Source: Plantago elongata (Eukaryota; Streptophyta; Magnoliopsida; Lamiales; Plantaginaceae). Taken from it: DNA of 46,111 bases. Below are positions 1-11,600 of this stretch, piece after piece. A program made the position numbers and the translations under genes. Within the stretch, counting starts at the first letter, position 1. The number at the start of each line of letters is the position of its first letter. The stretch spans positions 1-46,111 of the forward strand of contig JAYMSP010000598.1 of the NCBI GenBank assembly GCA_036897095.1. Reading direction: 5' to 3'. Below the pieces are notes generated by a model. That model did not search any database, had not been told where the DNA came from, and saw only the letters and a program-made list of their open reading frames with translations.

Positions 1-235
1 ATTTGGGTGCATAATATAATTTATAAAACACTTGAGTATAATGTGTAGTAAAATAAAACTTGTAAATTGTAATTGAGTCAATGAACCAAATCGAAATTCA
101 GACTCTCAACACTAACTTTAAGCGCACTAAATGAAATTGGATTTACGTTTTAAAGCCCAAATTGAAGCCTAGTCCACCCGAACCAAACGAGGCCCATGAA
201 ATAAAGTATAAACGGCCAGCCCTAGCCAGCTAACT
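1..235. other. Upstream region of the F-box gene
   Basis: AT-rich sequence before the F-box reading frame. I see no convincing core promoter element, and no other gene. Confidence 0.4.
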
Positions 236-1352
236 ATGTACAATAACAGAGAGAAGAAGAAGATGGAATACCGTATTCCAGTTGATATAGTCCGCAACAT
301 ACTTAGCCGTTTGCCGGGAGAATCTCAAGTTCGGTTCATGATCGTCTGCAAGGAATGGCACTCCATTATGAACGATGATCCATCTTTTTCTATCGATATG
401 CTTATTATTTATGGACAAGGTCAATATACTCGATATAGCCGTCAACCTTGCGCCATTCCTCTCTGCTCCTTGTCGAAAACCACCACCAGCTACAAAATTC
501 ATGCTAAGAACATTAACATTATCAACTGCGACCCGATAGAGGCGATACTCACAGATGAACCTTCTTGCAATGGCTTACTTCAGGTCTATAGAAGTGGATT
601 TTATGGACCTATTCTGTGGAATCCTTTTTCAGGGAAATCGCTACAATTATCGCCTGATCTCGGAAATCGTTTTGAGTCGTTTGGGATTGGTTACGATGTC
701 CAAACTAACGACTACAAGGTGGTTGGACTTGGCATAAATGGTGAGACTTTTATAAGCCCGAGTGTGGCGTGAGATTGAGGGTATCCCTAACGTTCGTATA
801 GAAACCAAATGTGCTGTTTTTGGTAATGATGGGTTACATTGGCTTGCTGAAAAAGGCCAGCAGAAAGTAGTGATTAGACTTGATCTTAGAACTGAGACCT
901 ACAATCAGCTTCCACAGCCAAGCTGCTGTCATACTCGCTGTTATATTGGTCATTATATGTATCATGATATGTATGTGTTGGAAGGAAGCTTACTTCTCCT
1001 TTGCAGTAACTCCTTCAAAGTCTTTAAATGGGAAATATGGATTTTGAATGATTGCAAAAACGGAAATGGCAAAAACTGGAGTAAGTTGTTTACGCTGGGA
1101 AAGGGGTATATCAATGATTACGGATATCTGGATCTTGTAGCTTATGTGAAGAGCAAAGATCAAGTTGTGATTAGATATGGAGAGATATTAATGTGGTTCG
1201 ACTTGAAGAGTTACAAGTGCTTGAAGACGGTCACCATCAACGGGATTGGGAGTGCTTTTTGTCGAGTGTTGCCTGCTAGCCAAGGTTGGTTTTCTGGGAA
1301 TCATGAGAATAATTTTAAGCTCGATATACGAACTTCCTCGATCCCTCAGTAA
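236..1352 (+). pseudogene. F-box protein gene (F-box-associated type), frameshifted
   Basis: The first frame (236-772) opens with an F-box of the SCF ubiquitin-ligase substrate-adaptor kind: IPVDIVRNILSRLPGES then VRFMIVCKEWHSIM, followed by FBA-type features (CNGLLQVY, ILWNPFSGK, FGIGYDVQTNDYKVVGLG). It stops at 770-772. The second frame (from about 762 to 1352) continues the same domain with WREIEGIPN, GLHWLAEKG, IRLDLRTE, EIWILND, WFDLKSYKC. The likely start is the Met codon at 263 (MEYRIP) rather than 236. Plant F-box genes of this class are usually a single exon of 350-400 residues, and the two parts together come near that. An intron at the break would be only about 20 bp, too short for plant splicing. 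A small deletion removing the usual short strand before WREIEG is my inference. It is either a recent pseudogene or a truncated F-box-only protein of 169-178 residues. Confidence 0.75.
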
Positions 1353-1861
1353 TTTTATTCTTCCCCACGATGATATATAATGATGTTATCAGATGGGCAG
1401 ATGGCATGGTTTTATTAATCCTGATTCTTCTAGTGAGAAAAGAATATTTCTGCAATTTTAAGTCTACCTGTAAGTTTATTAGATTTTGATGTTTCTGGAC
1501 TTGGAGTTATTAACTTTATATGTTATAAGGTTCTCTTGTGTCAGTAATGACACTTGCATAAATGATTTTTTCCTGCATATATAGATCTTTAGATCTTTAA
1601 ATCTCATAATTGACACAAAAGGCCATTCAAGCTGTGAATTAACTTGCACAGGACAGTTTGTTTGGCTTGCAAATTCTTGTTGGAGGAGGTTTGTTATAAA
1701 TGTTACAGGACCTCAAAATGGAATGGAGGTTGATACCATTGTCTATGAGTAAATGCATCTATCTGTTTTTCTTTTTTACTGGAAGTTCTCAGTGTCGGTT
1801 TATTCAGTTTGAAAATTTTATGTTTAGTTTAAAATATTACAAGCGAACCAGAACTTACACC
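1353..1861. other. Intergenic, no gene seen
   Basis: AT-rich DNA between the F-box gene and the start of the duplicated tetraspanin segment. It probably holds the F-box 3' UTR. I recognise nothing else here. Confidence 0.5.
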
Positions 1862-2180
1862 TCGAATTAGAGACTAAAACAAAGTGAAAAAACCAAACAA
1901 GATACCAAGACCTTAATATGAAATATTCATGCAAGACAAGAAGTGTAATAACAGTTATGATCAGATAGGCGGTATAACATACTTCACTGTAGATTTTTAT
2001 GCTCCAAGAATCATATTTTGGTCCACAAGGCTGGTCAACGGTACCATAAGATTGAGGTGGAACATAATTCTTCAGTAAAGGAACTCTATCTGGAAGATAC
2101 TCATCGTCACTTTCATAGTATCTCTCAGGATATGCTACAATGTATAGGATAGAAGCCAAAAACGCCTGCAACGCCTGAAT
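1824..2180 (-). pseudogene. Duplicated tetraspanin C-terminal exon (distal copy)
   Basis: The minus-strand frame carries [20 protein letters not shown], the cytoplasmic C-terminal tail typical of plant TOM2A-homologue/TET18-type tetraspanins, then [19 protein letters not shown]. An acceptor-like 'gcgttgcag' precedes GCG TTT TTG in the same phase as the true exon 5, so splicing from exon 4 could in principle reach it. The exon then reads on through SEVCYTAYLIITVITLLVL to a stop at about 1824. The TM4 portion is changed relative to the proximal copy. Whether it is ever used is unknown; I treat it as a relic. Confidence 0.6.
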
Positions 2181-3364
2181 ATGGAAACTGTTAATAAATG
2201 GAAGGATCCTACAACATCTTGGCAAGATTCTTAAGGAAAGAAACAAATTCAATTTCAAATAAACACTCAAAATAGAAAAGGTGCTTATCACCGTTGAAGG
2301 TTATCACCCAATAAGTGTTTTACTTCGGGCAGTATAACATTCTCTTCAACACTAAGACTATCTCTGAGAGCCACGGGTATAGCTTGCGCTCATTGAACCA
2401 TCCAGTATGAAAACTCTACAATATCGTAAATCATGATAGTCATGGTGAAACGGACAGTTGCACAAATATTCCTGATTTATTTTTTAATTTTACAAGTGCA
2501 TTGGAAAACTCTCTATGTTTTTCTCGTCTGCAAGCCCAGTGATGCACACTTGAATTTTGCAGAGTGTAGAGTAGAGATGTCGACATTCCCAACCCTTGAT
2601 ATGTTACCTTAAGAGTGTCAACTAGGAAGGTTCTTCTCTCCTTTTCACCATGTTAACTTGACAACTTTCCCCACATTCATTGATTCCCTCTAAGACTAGG
2701 ACTCATCTCTACTTCAAGACTCCAGAGAAAGGTTATTTTCAAATGGTAAACCCACAACTTTATTGCGGAATTACATGGTTCCAATTGATGGGAAAGTGAC
2801 ACAATCGAATGCCAAATTACCCTTGATTGGTCATCCGAGACAAAGATAGTACTGCCTAGATATGTCACTTTGCAAGTTCTCCTTGATGGAATCAGAATAG
2901 AAATTCATGCAATGCAAGAAATAAAGAAGCAAGCTCAGGAATCTCACGGCAATGTAAAGTTCACAATAAAATACATCCAAGTGAAGCTAGTCAATGTTGA
3001 GCTTCTATTCTGTTTGCAAAGCATAATGTACCAGTAAACAATTATTTGGTTCTAATATTCTGAATTACCAAAAGTGGATATGTATGACAACCACATAAAT
3101 CCAGCTAGTTGTTAGAAAATGTCAAGTAACACAAGAGTTCAATGACACTGCCAGTCTGCCGAATACCACCAAGTTACAGCTACAGTTTCAGATGTGGCAG
3201 TTATGGTTTAAAATTGATGGACGTGCAAGAAGTAAAATCACTGTGTCGAGCAGTACGCAGAAAGTCTGCCAAAGCTCTGTTGTTAGAGAGCCTGCTAGCA
3301 GAAACTATATGTGGCCTTTGGCTAGCCCAATATCAGATTATTCTCCAACTTACAGAAGTCTAAT
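1862..3364 (-). repeat. Duplicate (distal copy) of tetraspanin terminal exon plus intron
   Basis: This segment is a diverged direct copy of about 7103-8612. Both contain, in the same order, the block beginning 'gagactaaaacaaagtg', the exon encoding [15 protein letters not shown], the 'gcttgcgctcat' block, the 'gatgcacacttgaattttg' block, and 'tctgccaaagctctgtt' near the far end. On the minus strand the copied exon reads [20 protein letters not shown].. and is open to 1824, so it is not riddled with stops. The hydrophobic stretch before PERYYES has diverged strongly from the proximal copy (AFLASILYIVAY instead of [16 protein letters not shown]). A short deletion has removed the 'aaagtaagt' donor seen in the proximal copy. 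It is either a decaying duplicate or an alternative last exon. Confidence 0.8.
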
Positions 3365-3739
3365 TAGCTATCATCTTTCGTGTAGACCATATTCGACGCA
3401 TGGAGATTGGAACTGCCGCCCTCATTTTGCCGGAACCACCGCTGGATGCATTTTCAACCGATCAATTTCTCCCTCTCTCTATCTCTCTAGTTTCACCGGA
3501 AATATACCGAATCTTGCCAGATTTATGCCGAATTTTGAAATTAAATTGCTAAAATATTCAAATCAACAAATTCATCTTTTTTTTTCATTAAAATCTCAAT
3601 CGGAAGTGAAATTTGACCTATCAGTTGTCGTATTTTTGATTTTTCGATCTCATGTTTCCAGATTTGGTTTTAGATCTGAAATTCGTACAATTAAATCGAC
3701 TTTCGTAATTTGGTGGTTTGTTATGATTTTAAGAGTCCG
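3365..3739. other. Start of insert between duplicated segments
   Basis: Similarity to the proximal tetraspanin copy ends near 3364. The following sequence has a CT-rich stretch ('tctccctctctctatctctc' near 3466) and patches such as 'gccggaaccaccgc'. It resembles the low-complexity leader of a transposable element, but no protein domain is visible. Confidence 0.35.
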
Positions 3740-4730
3740 TGTTATAGTTGTAAGTATCGTTTCTATGGTTACCTCGTGTTAATGTTTCAGTCTGTTATAG
3801 TTTTAAGCATCGTTGTTATAGTTTCCGTACCTTTTATTGTTGTTTAAGGTAGCAACGTTAGTATTTTTTCATTTGGTGAAATATTTAGGATTTAATTTTG
3901 TAAATGTTTTGTTAGGGTTTTAAGAGACATTGGGGTTTTAAAATATATTATTATGTCTTTAAGTAACAATATTAGTGTTTTTAGCTTGTGTTGAATGTTT
4001 CTACATGTTATTGAGTTAACGTAAATGTTATAGTTTCAAGATCTATTATTATAGTTTTAACCAACAACGTTCATGTTTTTAGCGTATGGTGAAATATTTA
4101 AGATTTGAATTTTGCAAATGTTTTGTTATATCTTTAGAATGCATTGTATGGATATGCACTATTATGTATTAAGCATCAATGTAATTGTTTTTAGCTTGTG
4201 TTCCATATCAGTATGATTTGTTATAGTTTTAAAACTTGTTTTTATAGTTTTAAGATGCACTGTTATGGTTAATGTTACTATACTTATCTTTTCTTGAGTA
4301 GATTTTTATGTTATTGTTTTTAGAGCATAAGGTATAGTCATAAGACGTATTGTTGTAATTTTATGAATCAACGTTACTGTTTTAACTTCGTCGAAATATT
4401 TATAATTTGACTTTTTATAAATATTTTGTTATAGTTTTAAGAGGCAAGATTGTGATTTTATGTATTAATCTCACTGTTTTTAGCTTGTGTTGCGTGTTCC
4501 CTGCTTTGTTATAGTTTTAAAATGCATTGTCATGGTTTTACACATCAATGTTATTGTTTTTAGCTTGTGTAGCGTGTTCCTGCTTTGTTATACTTTTAAA
4601 ATTCACTCTCATAGTTTTACACATCAATGTTACTAATTTTAGCATGTCTTACACATTTCTTCTCTGTTATAGTTTTACACAAGTTAGTGAATGTTTTTAT
4701 GCAGGTGTAGTGACGACATCAAGTTGAATG
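3740..4730. repeat. Diverged tandem repeats (gttatagttttaa units)
   Basis: About 1 kb is made of imperfect units of roughly 100-130 bp. Each carries 'tgttatagttttaa', then 'catcaatgtta(t/c)tgttttta', then 'gcttgtgtt(g/c)' in the same order, with 'ggtgaaatatttaggattt' present in some units. I count at least seven occurrences of the gttatagtttt core. No coding potential is convincing; the ORF at 4527-4727 is a by-product of the repeat. Confidence 0.65.
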
Positions 4731-4852
4731 ATAGATCTCTCAAAGTTACAAATACAGTTTTAAAGCAACAAGCACAGCAATACAAGATCGAAAGCTGAAA
4801 TTCACCAAGTTTGATGGGAAAAGAAAAAAAGCTTATTCTAACAACAAAATGT

Positions 4853-6152
4853 CAAATAAACATTTATTGTAATTTTTTTTACGAGAATAGATGTTTCAAA
4901 ATCTTTTGATGACTAAATGTTCAAGTAGCTATTTTAAGTTTGTTTGTTGTTTTAATGACTTTTAAGGAACTTTTAGACTTGTTTAAGGGTATTAGATTGT
5001 CACTTGAAACTATAACAAATCATCATATAAAATATCATATAGGTCCTTAAAACCATCACACTATATGTTTAAAAATTAACAAAACATGTTAAAACTATAA
5101 TTGAAAAATACATTATCGGCGCAATAAAATCATCATATCATCCCTTAAAAAATTAACAATATACTTTAAAACTGTAACTGAAACTTTTAATACTAATAAC
5201 TTAAAATCATAACTTAACCTATTAAATTATAATAAAAATGTGTGTATTGTGGTTTTTTAAGAAACTCAACCGATCAGATCGTTAACTTATAAACTTAGAA
5301 CTTCTAAATGAAAAGACAACAAATTTGGCACGCGTACTTCTCCCATTGATTTCGCTATCAACTGGCGACCTTCAGCAGATTTCTGCCGACAGGCAAGAGA
5401 AATCAGAAATCGCAAAAAAAAATAAAAAGAAAAATCAAGACTTTTCCATATTTTATAAAAATCTTACTTTTTCTAAGACTTTGACTTTATATATTATTAT
5501 ATTATCCATGTATTTGTTTAACAAATTTTCTTTATTACCTAGTTCAAAAATAAGTTTTTACAGATGGTTAACTCCTAAAGCATGTGGGGATGTTTCGAAG
5601 ATAAAAATTGAGAAAATGGTAATTAATAATTTCACATTGAAAATTATGGGTCTTGTAAAATGTGAAGTCGAGAATAAATTAATGCCAAAATTATGGATGA
5701 TAAAATTAAGTTTTTTTGGTTTTTAATTTTAGCTGTGTGACTGATTGAGTTTTTTTAAAATCGTCAAGACTCACATTTTTCATTATATTTTTAATAAATT
5801 ATATTGTAATTTTAAGTTATTAATATTGAAAGTTACATTTAAAATATATTTTATTAATTTTTTAAGAGAAGATACAATAATTTTAAAGCGTCGGCAATGT
5901 ATGTTTCAATTATAGTGTTAACCTATTTTGTTAATTTTTAAACATATGGTGTGTAATGTATTAAGGACCTACACTAAATTCTTATTATAGTTTTAATCGA
6001 TAATCTAATACCATTGTTCAAAAGTTTCAGAAAAGTCATTAAAATAATAATAAAATAATTTTAAGATAAGTTACTCGAACATTTATTCATTCAAAGATTT
6101 TAATAAATGACATTTATTCTCATCTAAAAAAATTACAATAAATGTTTATTTG
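4853..6152. mobile_element. Fold-back/MULE-like element with ~390-bp inverted repeats
   Basis: The left arm (about 4853-5245) and right arm (about 5768-6152) are inverted copies of each other. Outer ends match at 'caaataaacatttattgtaa'. Inside, both arms share, in inverted order, 'ggtattagatt', 'aggtcctta', 'atatgtttaaaaattaacaa', 'actataattgaaa', 'cttaaaaaattaa' and 'aataacttaaaat'. The roughly 520-bp centre holds an open frame (5325-5726) without a recognised domain. Long inverted arms with little coding content fit a non-autonomous Mutator-like or fold-back element. I could not identify a target duplication, so the family assignment is inference. Confidence 0.7.
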
Positions 6153-7102
6153 GTGTTTTTAATGTAAATGCAATTATTTATTAAGGTCAGGTTTGTACAA
6201 TCAAGACTGGAAGAGGTTAGGTAACGTAGACGTTAAGATGAATAACATTGAAATAGAGCTCAGTGGCAGAGAACTCACCACAGCTGGGAGGATCAAGAAA
6301 CTATGAAAGGTAGATTAGATCCGTCTAATTCAAATCCGATGGAGAACTTTAGGTGTAAGCAGCACTCTGCGGAATTTCTGGTTTAGGGTAAGCTTAAATA
6401 GAAGGCATGTAGTAATTTGGACGGTATGTTGTGAAACACACTTTTTGCCATTATACTATCAGCCCCCTTCAAAGCTTAAACAGCTAGTATAAACCTTCTC
6501 ATCTATATATTCTACATGTCCTGGAATAGTACAGCATCTTCTACAATCTACGACGACACTACCGTATACAACATGATAAAGTAAGCAAATGTTGTAACAA
6601 GAAACTAGGGTATATAAACAAATGGAACATCTTATATATACATGAGAATTTAATGGCCCATGGACAAGTCATAAGTATCCAAACACAGCAATAAAACTTG
6701 CGAGGTGGTGTCCTGGATGTAAAATTTCCTTTTACTGTTAGAAAATTTGTCTACCTGTTTACCTGTGAATACAAACGTGGACATTAATAAGAAGACACAA
6801 TCATGTAGAACCAAATGGATTATATGATCCGAATAAAAATTCAAAAAATGGAAGTGAAGAGAGATTTAGAAATTGGCTCTATCAATTCACACTCAAACAC
6901 CCGATGCTTTCATCATGACAAATAGTATCAATCACTGTATTAGAAATGTTTTCATCAGAAGAAATAATAAAGTCATAAACCCTATTACATTAACAAATCA
7001 ACCATCGTTCTGCAAAACTACCAAGTTGCCAAGAGAACAAAATTATTTGGATGACCCAAAAAAAGGAAATGTATTAACAAATCAGCAACCAACTATATTC
7101 GA
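6153..7102. other. Sequence between insert and tetraspanin exon 5
   Basis: No gene is recognisable. If the tetraspanin transcript is spliced beyond exon 5, its last small exon and 3' UTR could lie here on the minus strand. I could not identify that exon by eye. Confidence 0.35.
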
Positions 7103-8612
7103 CAGAATTAGAGACTAAAACAAAGTGAGAAAAAAAAAAGGATGATATCAAGACCTTAATATAAAATATTCATGGACAAGACAGGAAGTGCAATAACAGT
7201 TATGATCAGATAGGTGGTATAACATAAATTTTCATCACTTACTTTGCTGTTGATTCTTACGTTCCAAGAATCATTTTTTGGTCCATAAGGCTGGTCACCG
7301 GCAGCATAAGATTGAGGTGGAACATAATTCTTCAGTAAAGGAACTCTGTCTGGCAGATACTCATCATCACTTTCATAGTATCTCTCAGGATGTGGTCCTA
7401 AAGCCTTTAGAATTATAGCTAACAACATACTTAGTCCCTGCATATAGAAAATGTTACTAATAAATAGTAGGCTCCTACAACATCTTGGAAAGATTCTTAA
7501 AAAGAAAGAAATGAATTCAAATTTTCAAATAAACACTCAAACGGAAAAAGGTATTTATCACTATTGAAGGTTTTTACACTAAGACTGTATTTGTGAGAGC
7601 CACAGGTGTAGCTTGCGCTCATCTAACCATCCAGGACGAAAACTCTAAAATATCGTTAATTCATGATAGTCATGGATGATGAAACGGACAGTTGCACAAA
7701 TATTCCTGAAATATTTTCAAAATTTTAAACTCTCATGTTTCTCTTCTGCAAGCCTAGTGATGCACACTTGAATTTTGCAGAGTGAGAGTAGGGGCATCTA
7801 CGCTCCCAGCCATTAACATGTCACTTTAAGCGTGTCAACTAGGAAAGCTGTTCTCGCCTTCTCACCATGTAAACTTTACAACTTTCCCCACATTCATTTC
7901 TTCCCTCTGCAACTAGGACTCCTCTCTGCTCCAAGACTCAAGAGAAAGGTTATTCTCCACTAAACAGATACACCTACAACTTTCTTGCAGAATTACGTGA
8001 TTTCAATTGATGGGAACATGACCCACAATCGAAATGCCAAAATACCTTTGATTCATCACCCGAAATACAGATAATACGGCCTAGATATATCAATATGCAA
8101 TTGTTCCATGACGAAATCAAAGTAGAAGTTCATTTAATACTAGAATTGAAGAAGCAAACTCAGGAATCTCACATCTATGTAAGTTCACAAGAAAATACAT
8201 TGAATGCGAAACAAGTCAATGTTGAGCTTCTGTCCTGATCGCAAAGCATAATTACCAATAAACAATAATTTAGTTCTAATATTCTTAAATTACCAAAAGT
8301 TGATATGTATGCCAACTACATAAATCAGGCTAGTTGTTAGAAATTGTCAAGTAGCACAAGAGAGTTCTATGGACAGCCAGTCTGCCGCATTCCACCGAGG
8401 TTACAGGTAATGTTCAAATGCAATTGTTTTGGTTTGAAATTGATGGGCATGTGGAAAGTAGGAATGGAGAATAGAAGAAGTTAATAACTGTGTCAAGCAA
8501 TGCAGGAATTCTGCCAAAGCTCTGTTATTAGAGAGCCTTCCAGCAGAAATTATATATGGCCTTTAGCAGGCCCGATATTATTTTCCAACATTCATAAGTC
8601 CAATTCGCCCAC
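7103..8612 (-). repeat. Proximal copy of the duplicated tetraspanin segment
   Basis: This is the partner of the segment at about 1862-3364, in direct orientation. It contains exon 5 of the tetraspanin gene and the first part of intron 4. Because this copy keeps the family-typical TM4 sequence and the splice donor, I take it as the functional and probably ancestral copy. Confidence 0.8.
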
Positions 8613-11600
8613 ATCTTTAAACAGGCCATTCAAGTTGCTATTGGTCGACGACTCCATCAGGATCGAGTTGTACAGTTCTGTAATAGGTTTGTGAATCATC
8701 CTAATTCCTAAGCACCCATAGACCCCCTTCCCCAACACACACAAGCGCCTTTTTTCTCTCAAAATGATGTATGTGCAACTAAATCCACATTACAAGCTTA
8801 TTGTATAACCAATATTCAATTCATTTAATACGAATTCCAAAGAAAATTAGTCTGATCTCTGATTTACTAAATCAGTTTACACAAGATCAACTTGAATGGC
8901 ATAAATACGAAACAATAATAAATGCCTAAATAATGTGCGCATGTTCAGGACATACACTCCGGAGAGTAGAACAATGTGCAACAATCATTTCTGTATGTAA
9001 TTGGGTGTGAGAGAGAAAAATCTAATTAAATCAGTCCCACAAAGTAAAGGAGGACCAAACTTAAAAATGTGTTCGATAGTTAGCAACACTTTGGTGCTTT
9101 CAGCATAACATTAGGGGGTTTTACACTTCTACTTGTGTTCATGTCCTATGTATCAATTAATAGGTAGAACATACCCACCCTGCTAAAAAACAGTGGGTCC
9201 GTGCAGGTGAGGGTACTATAGCCGCTTACTAAGAAATGGGTGCCTACTAATCGAATATAAGAGAGGGTCAGCTGCAGGGTGGGGGCGGGTAGTACATGAT
9301 TGTAGACTTCATGCTTACTTTCATTGCTTGGCTGTAATCGTTGTACTTGGAAATAAACTCGATAAAATTTGTTCCAAAAAATGAAGTTTCATATAACTGT
9401 TACAAGGATAACTTTGCTTTATTGGGCAGATTAGACCCATGATAAATCATACTAAAAGAAAGACAGGCCATAGATAAGTTAATTATGTTTTATAGTGGCA
9501 ATAATGTGAAAAATGTAGTGAGGCATGAAGCCCAGAGTTTCATTGAAGCAGGTGTAGCCCCAGTAGAAGGAAAAGAACTGACTGTGAGGAAATTAATACA
9601 AAACACAGGCATTTGAAAGCACCAGAGCATATAAATAAAGGGGCAGTGAGGACTCTTTAAATGGATAACAAAAGGAAACACTGGCTAGATACATGTGTAT
9701 GTACAAGGATTTGCTGATCAAGATGGATGGTATGAGGAAGACCGAAGTGAATGACCTGCTTATGTCACCCAATTTGCACTTCAGTTCTGTAATTTACCAA
9801 GAATTATTGGGGAAAGAGGTTTCTTTGTTTTGTACTATATAAGAGCTGGGGTCATACAGATAACAGGCTAGACCATATATACTCCTTTCAGTTAGCAAAT
9901 CACTAAACAATATCACAAAACAAAAGCAGGCACAAGCATATATAATTGCACAAGTCACATAGAGAGTGGTGTGGGGTTGTTAGAGCACCTGTAAAGCCAC
10001 AACTGTCAAACCAAGCCATTTGCATACATCAAAGTTCTCTCTGATAAAACCTTTTAACTGATTAAAGTATCCAGTTGGGTCTGCTGGAAAGTCCTGAAAA
10101 CCAGTCAAATATCTAATTATATTCAAAAATCCAGATGATCAGGACGCCATAAATAACAATCCAACCACGCATACCTCCTCCCAATCGTGGTTTAAGAATA
10201 CATCAGCAATTACTGCAGCTTCCAGCAGAAAGAGCAAAAATACAAAACCCATGTACTGGATCCGTTAAGCTCAACAAAGTAGGAAATAGAAGATTCCAGA
10301 GAAATCTAATGCACAATGCATTAAAAAAAAAATTGCTAAACAGAAAAGAAATAATATTTTCAATATGACACTAGCAGTGGGCATCAACTCTCAAAGGCCC
10401 ACATCTTTCTCCGTAAGAAACTTCACTGCCCAAACATTATACGGTTTCTCTATTTGCAGGTGATTTCGAACTCACCTATTTGCAGGTACACTTATTTTGA
10501 CTGCTGAATCATCATCAGGTCAAACCGAATCATTAATTCAAAACACTACAATCTAGGAATGCATATTTTGACTGTTGGATCATCATTAACATTATGAAAG
10601 TGCGAAACACTACGATCGAGCACCTTACTTTTACAAAAATGTTCTAGTAGTATTCATCTTGTTATAATTAATTTATCTATACTTAATGTTGACTAAATAA
10701 TAAAAAGTAATCTAAAATGAGATTATTTTGGTAAATCATTTATTTTAATTCTTGATTATATAACAATTAAAGGACATATCTATTTGCATGCACTATGGAC
10801 CCTCCATACAAAATGAAAACCAAAGTTATTGTTGATGTGAGGTCAAACTAATGAGACAAATTATGTAGAAAGGACGAGAGCACATAGTAGATTGAATTAA
10901 CAACTTGACACTAATGTGTAAAAACGAGATATATTTTTATTGGCTTTTTATCAGCAAAATAAATCAAATTCAATTTGATTCAGAGAAGGGTCATATACTC
11001 TCATCACTAATATAAGCAAGAATATTGCAGATATGAATATAATGACTTCCCATCCAGACATAGTATATAATTTATGCAAGAGTTGATCTTAGAATGAGGA
11101 GAAACTAGGACAGGTTGACAAACTATAGCTATATCTGCCACACGCAACACATCTGCAAGTTAACATGATTATAACATACAATCATATTATCCGATCGGAG
11201 CTTGGGTTGATAGGAAGGCTGGAATTTATTTCACACACAATGAGCATGGCAAAAGAGAACGCATTAACATAGGATATCAAGTTTCTACCAGAGACAAACA
11301 CCACAAGAACTATATGGGACTCCCTCAAAAGGAAACAGGGTTAGTAGGAACACCAAGTATTAAGAGCACAAGAATGAAGATTTTACAAGATTGAAGACAT
11401 CCAAACCTTGATGCTACTATCTTTTTAGCTATTTACAACCCTAGAGGAATATAAGAGATCACTACTTCATGTCTCCCACCACTTTCAACTATCAAGAGTA
11501 ACTAGGATTTGTAATATCCTTAAATGATTCAAAGCTGTTGCTCTATTTTGGACTTAAACGATAAAGCTTCACCAGTCACACCCACATTTAAACTGTAAGC

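Noticed and set aside
3142..3782. Open frames of 73 and 196 residues
   Set aside because: They cross from duplicated tetraspanin intron sequence into the insert; no domain and no conservation in the partner copy.
5325..5726. 133-residue open frame in the centre of the fold-back element
   Set aside because: Low-complexity Lys/Ile/Leu-rich composition and a non-ATG start; no transposase motif.
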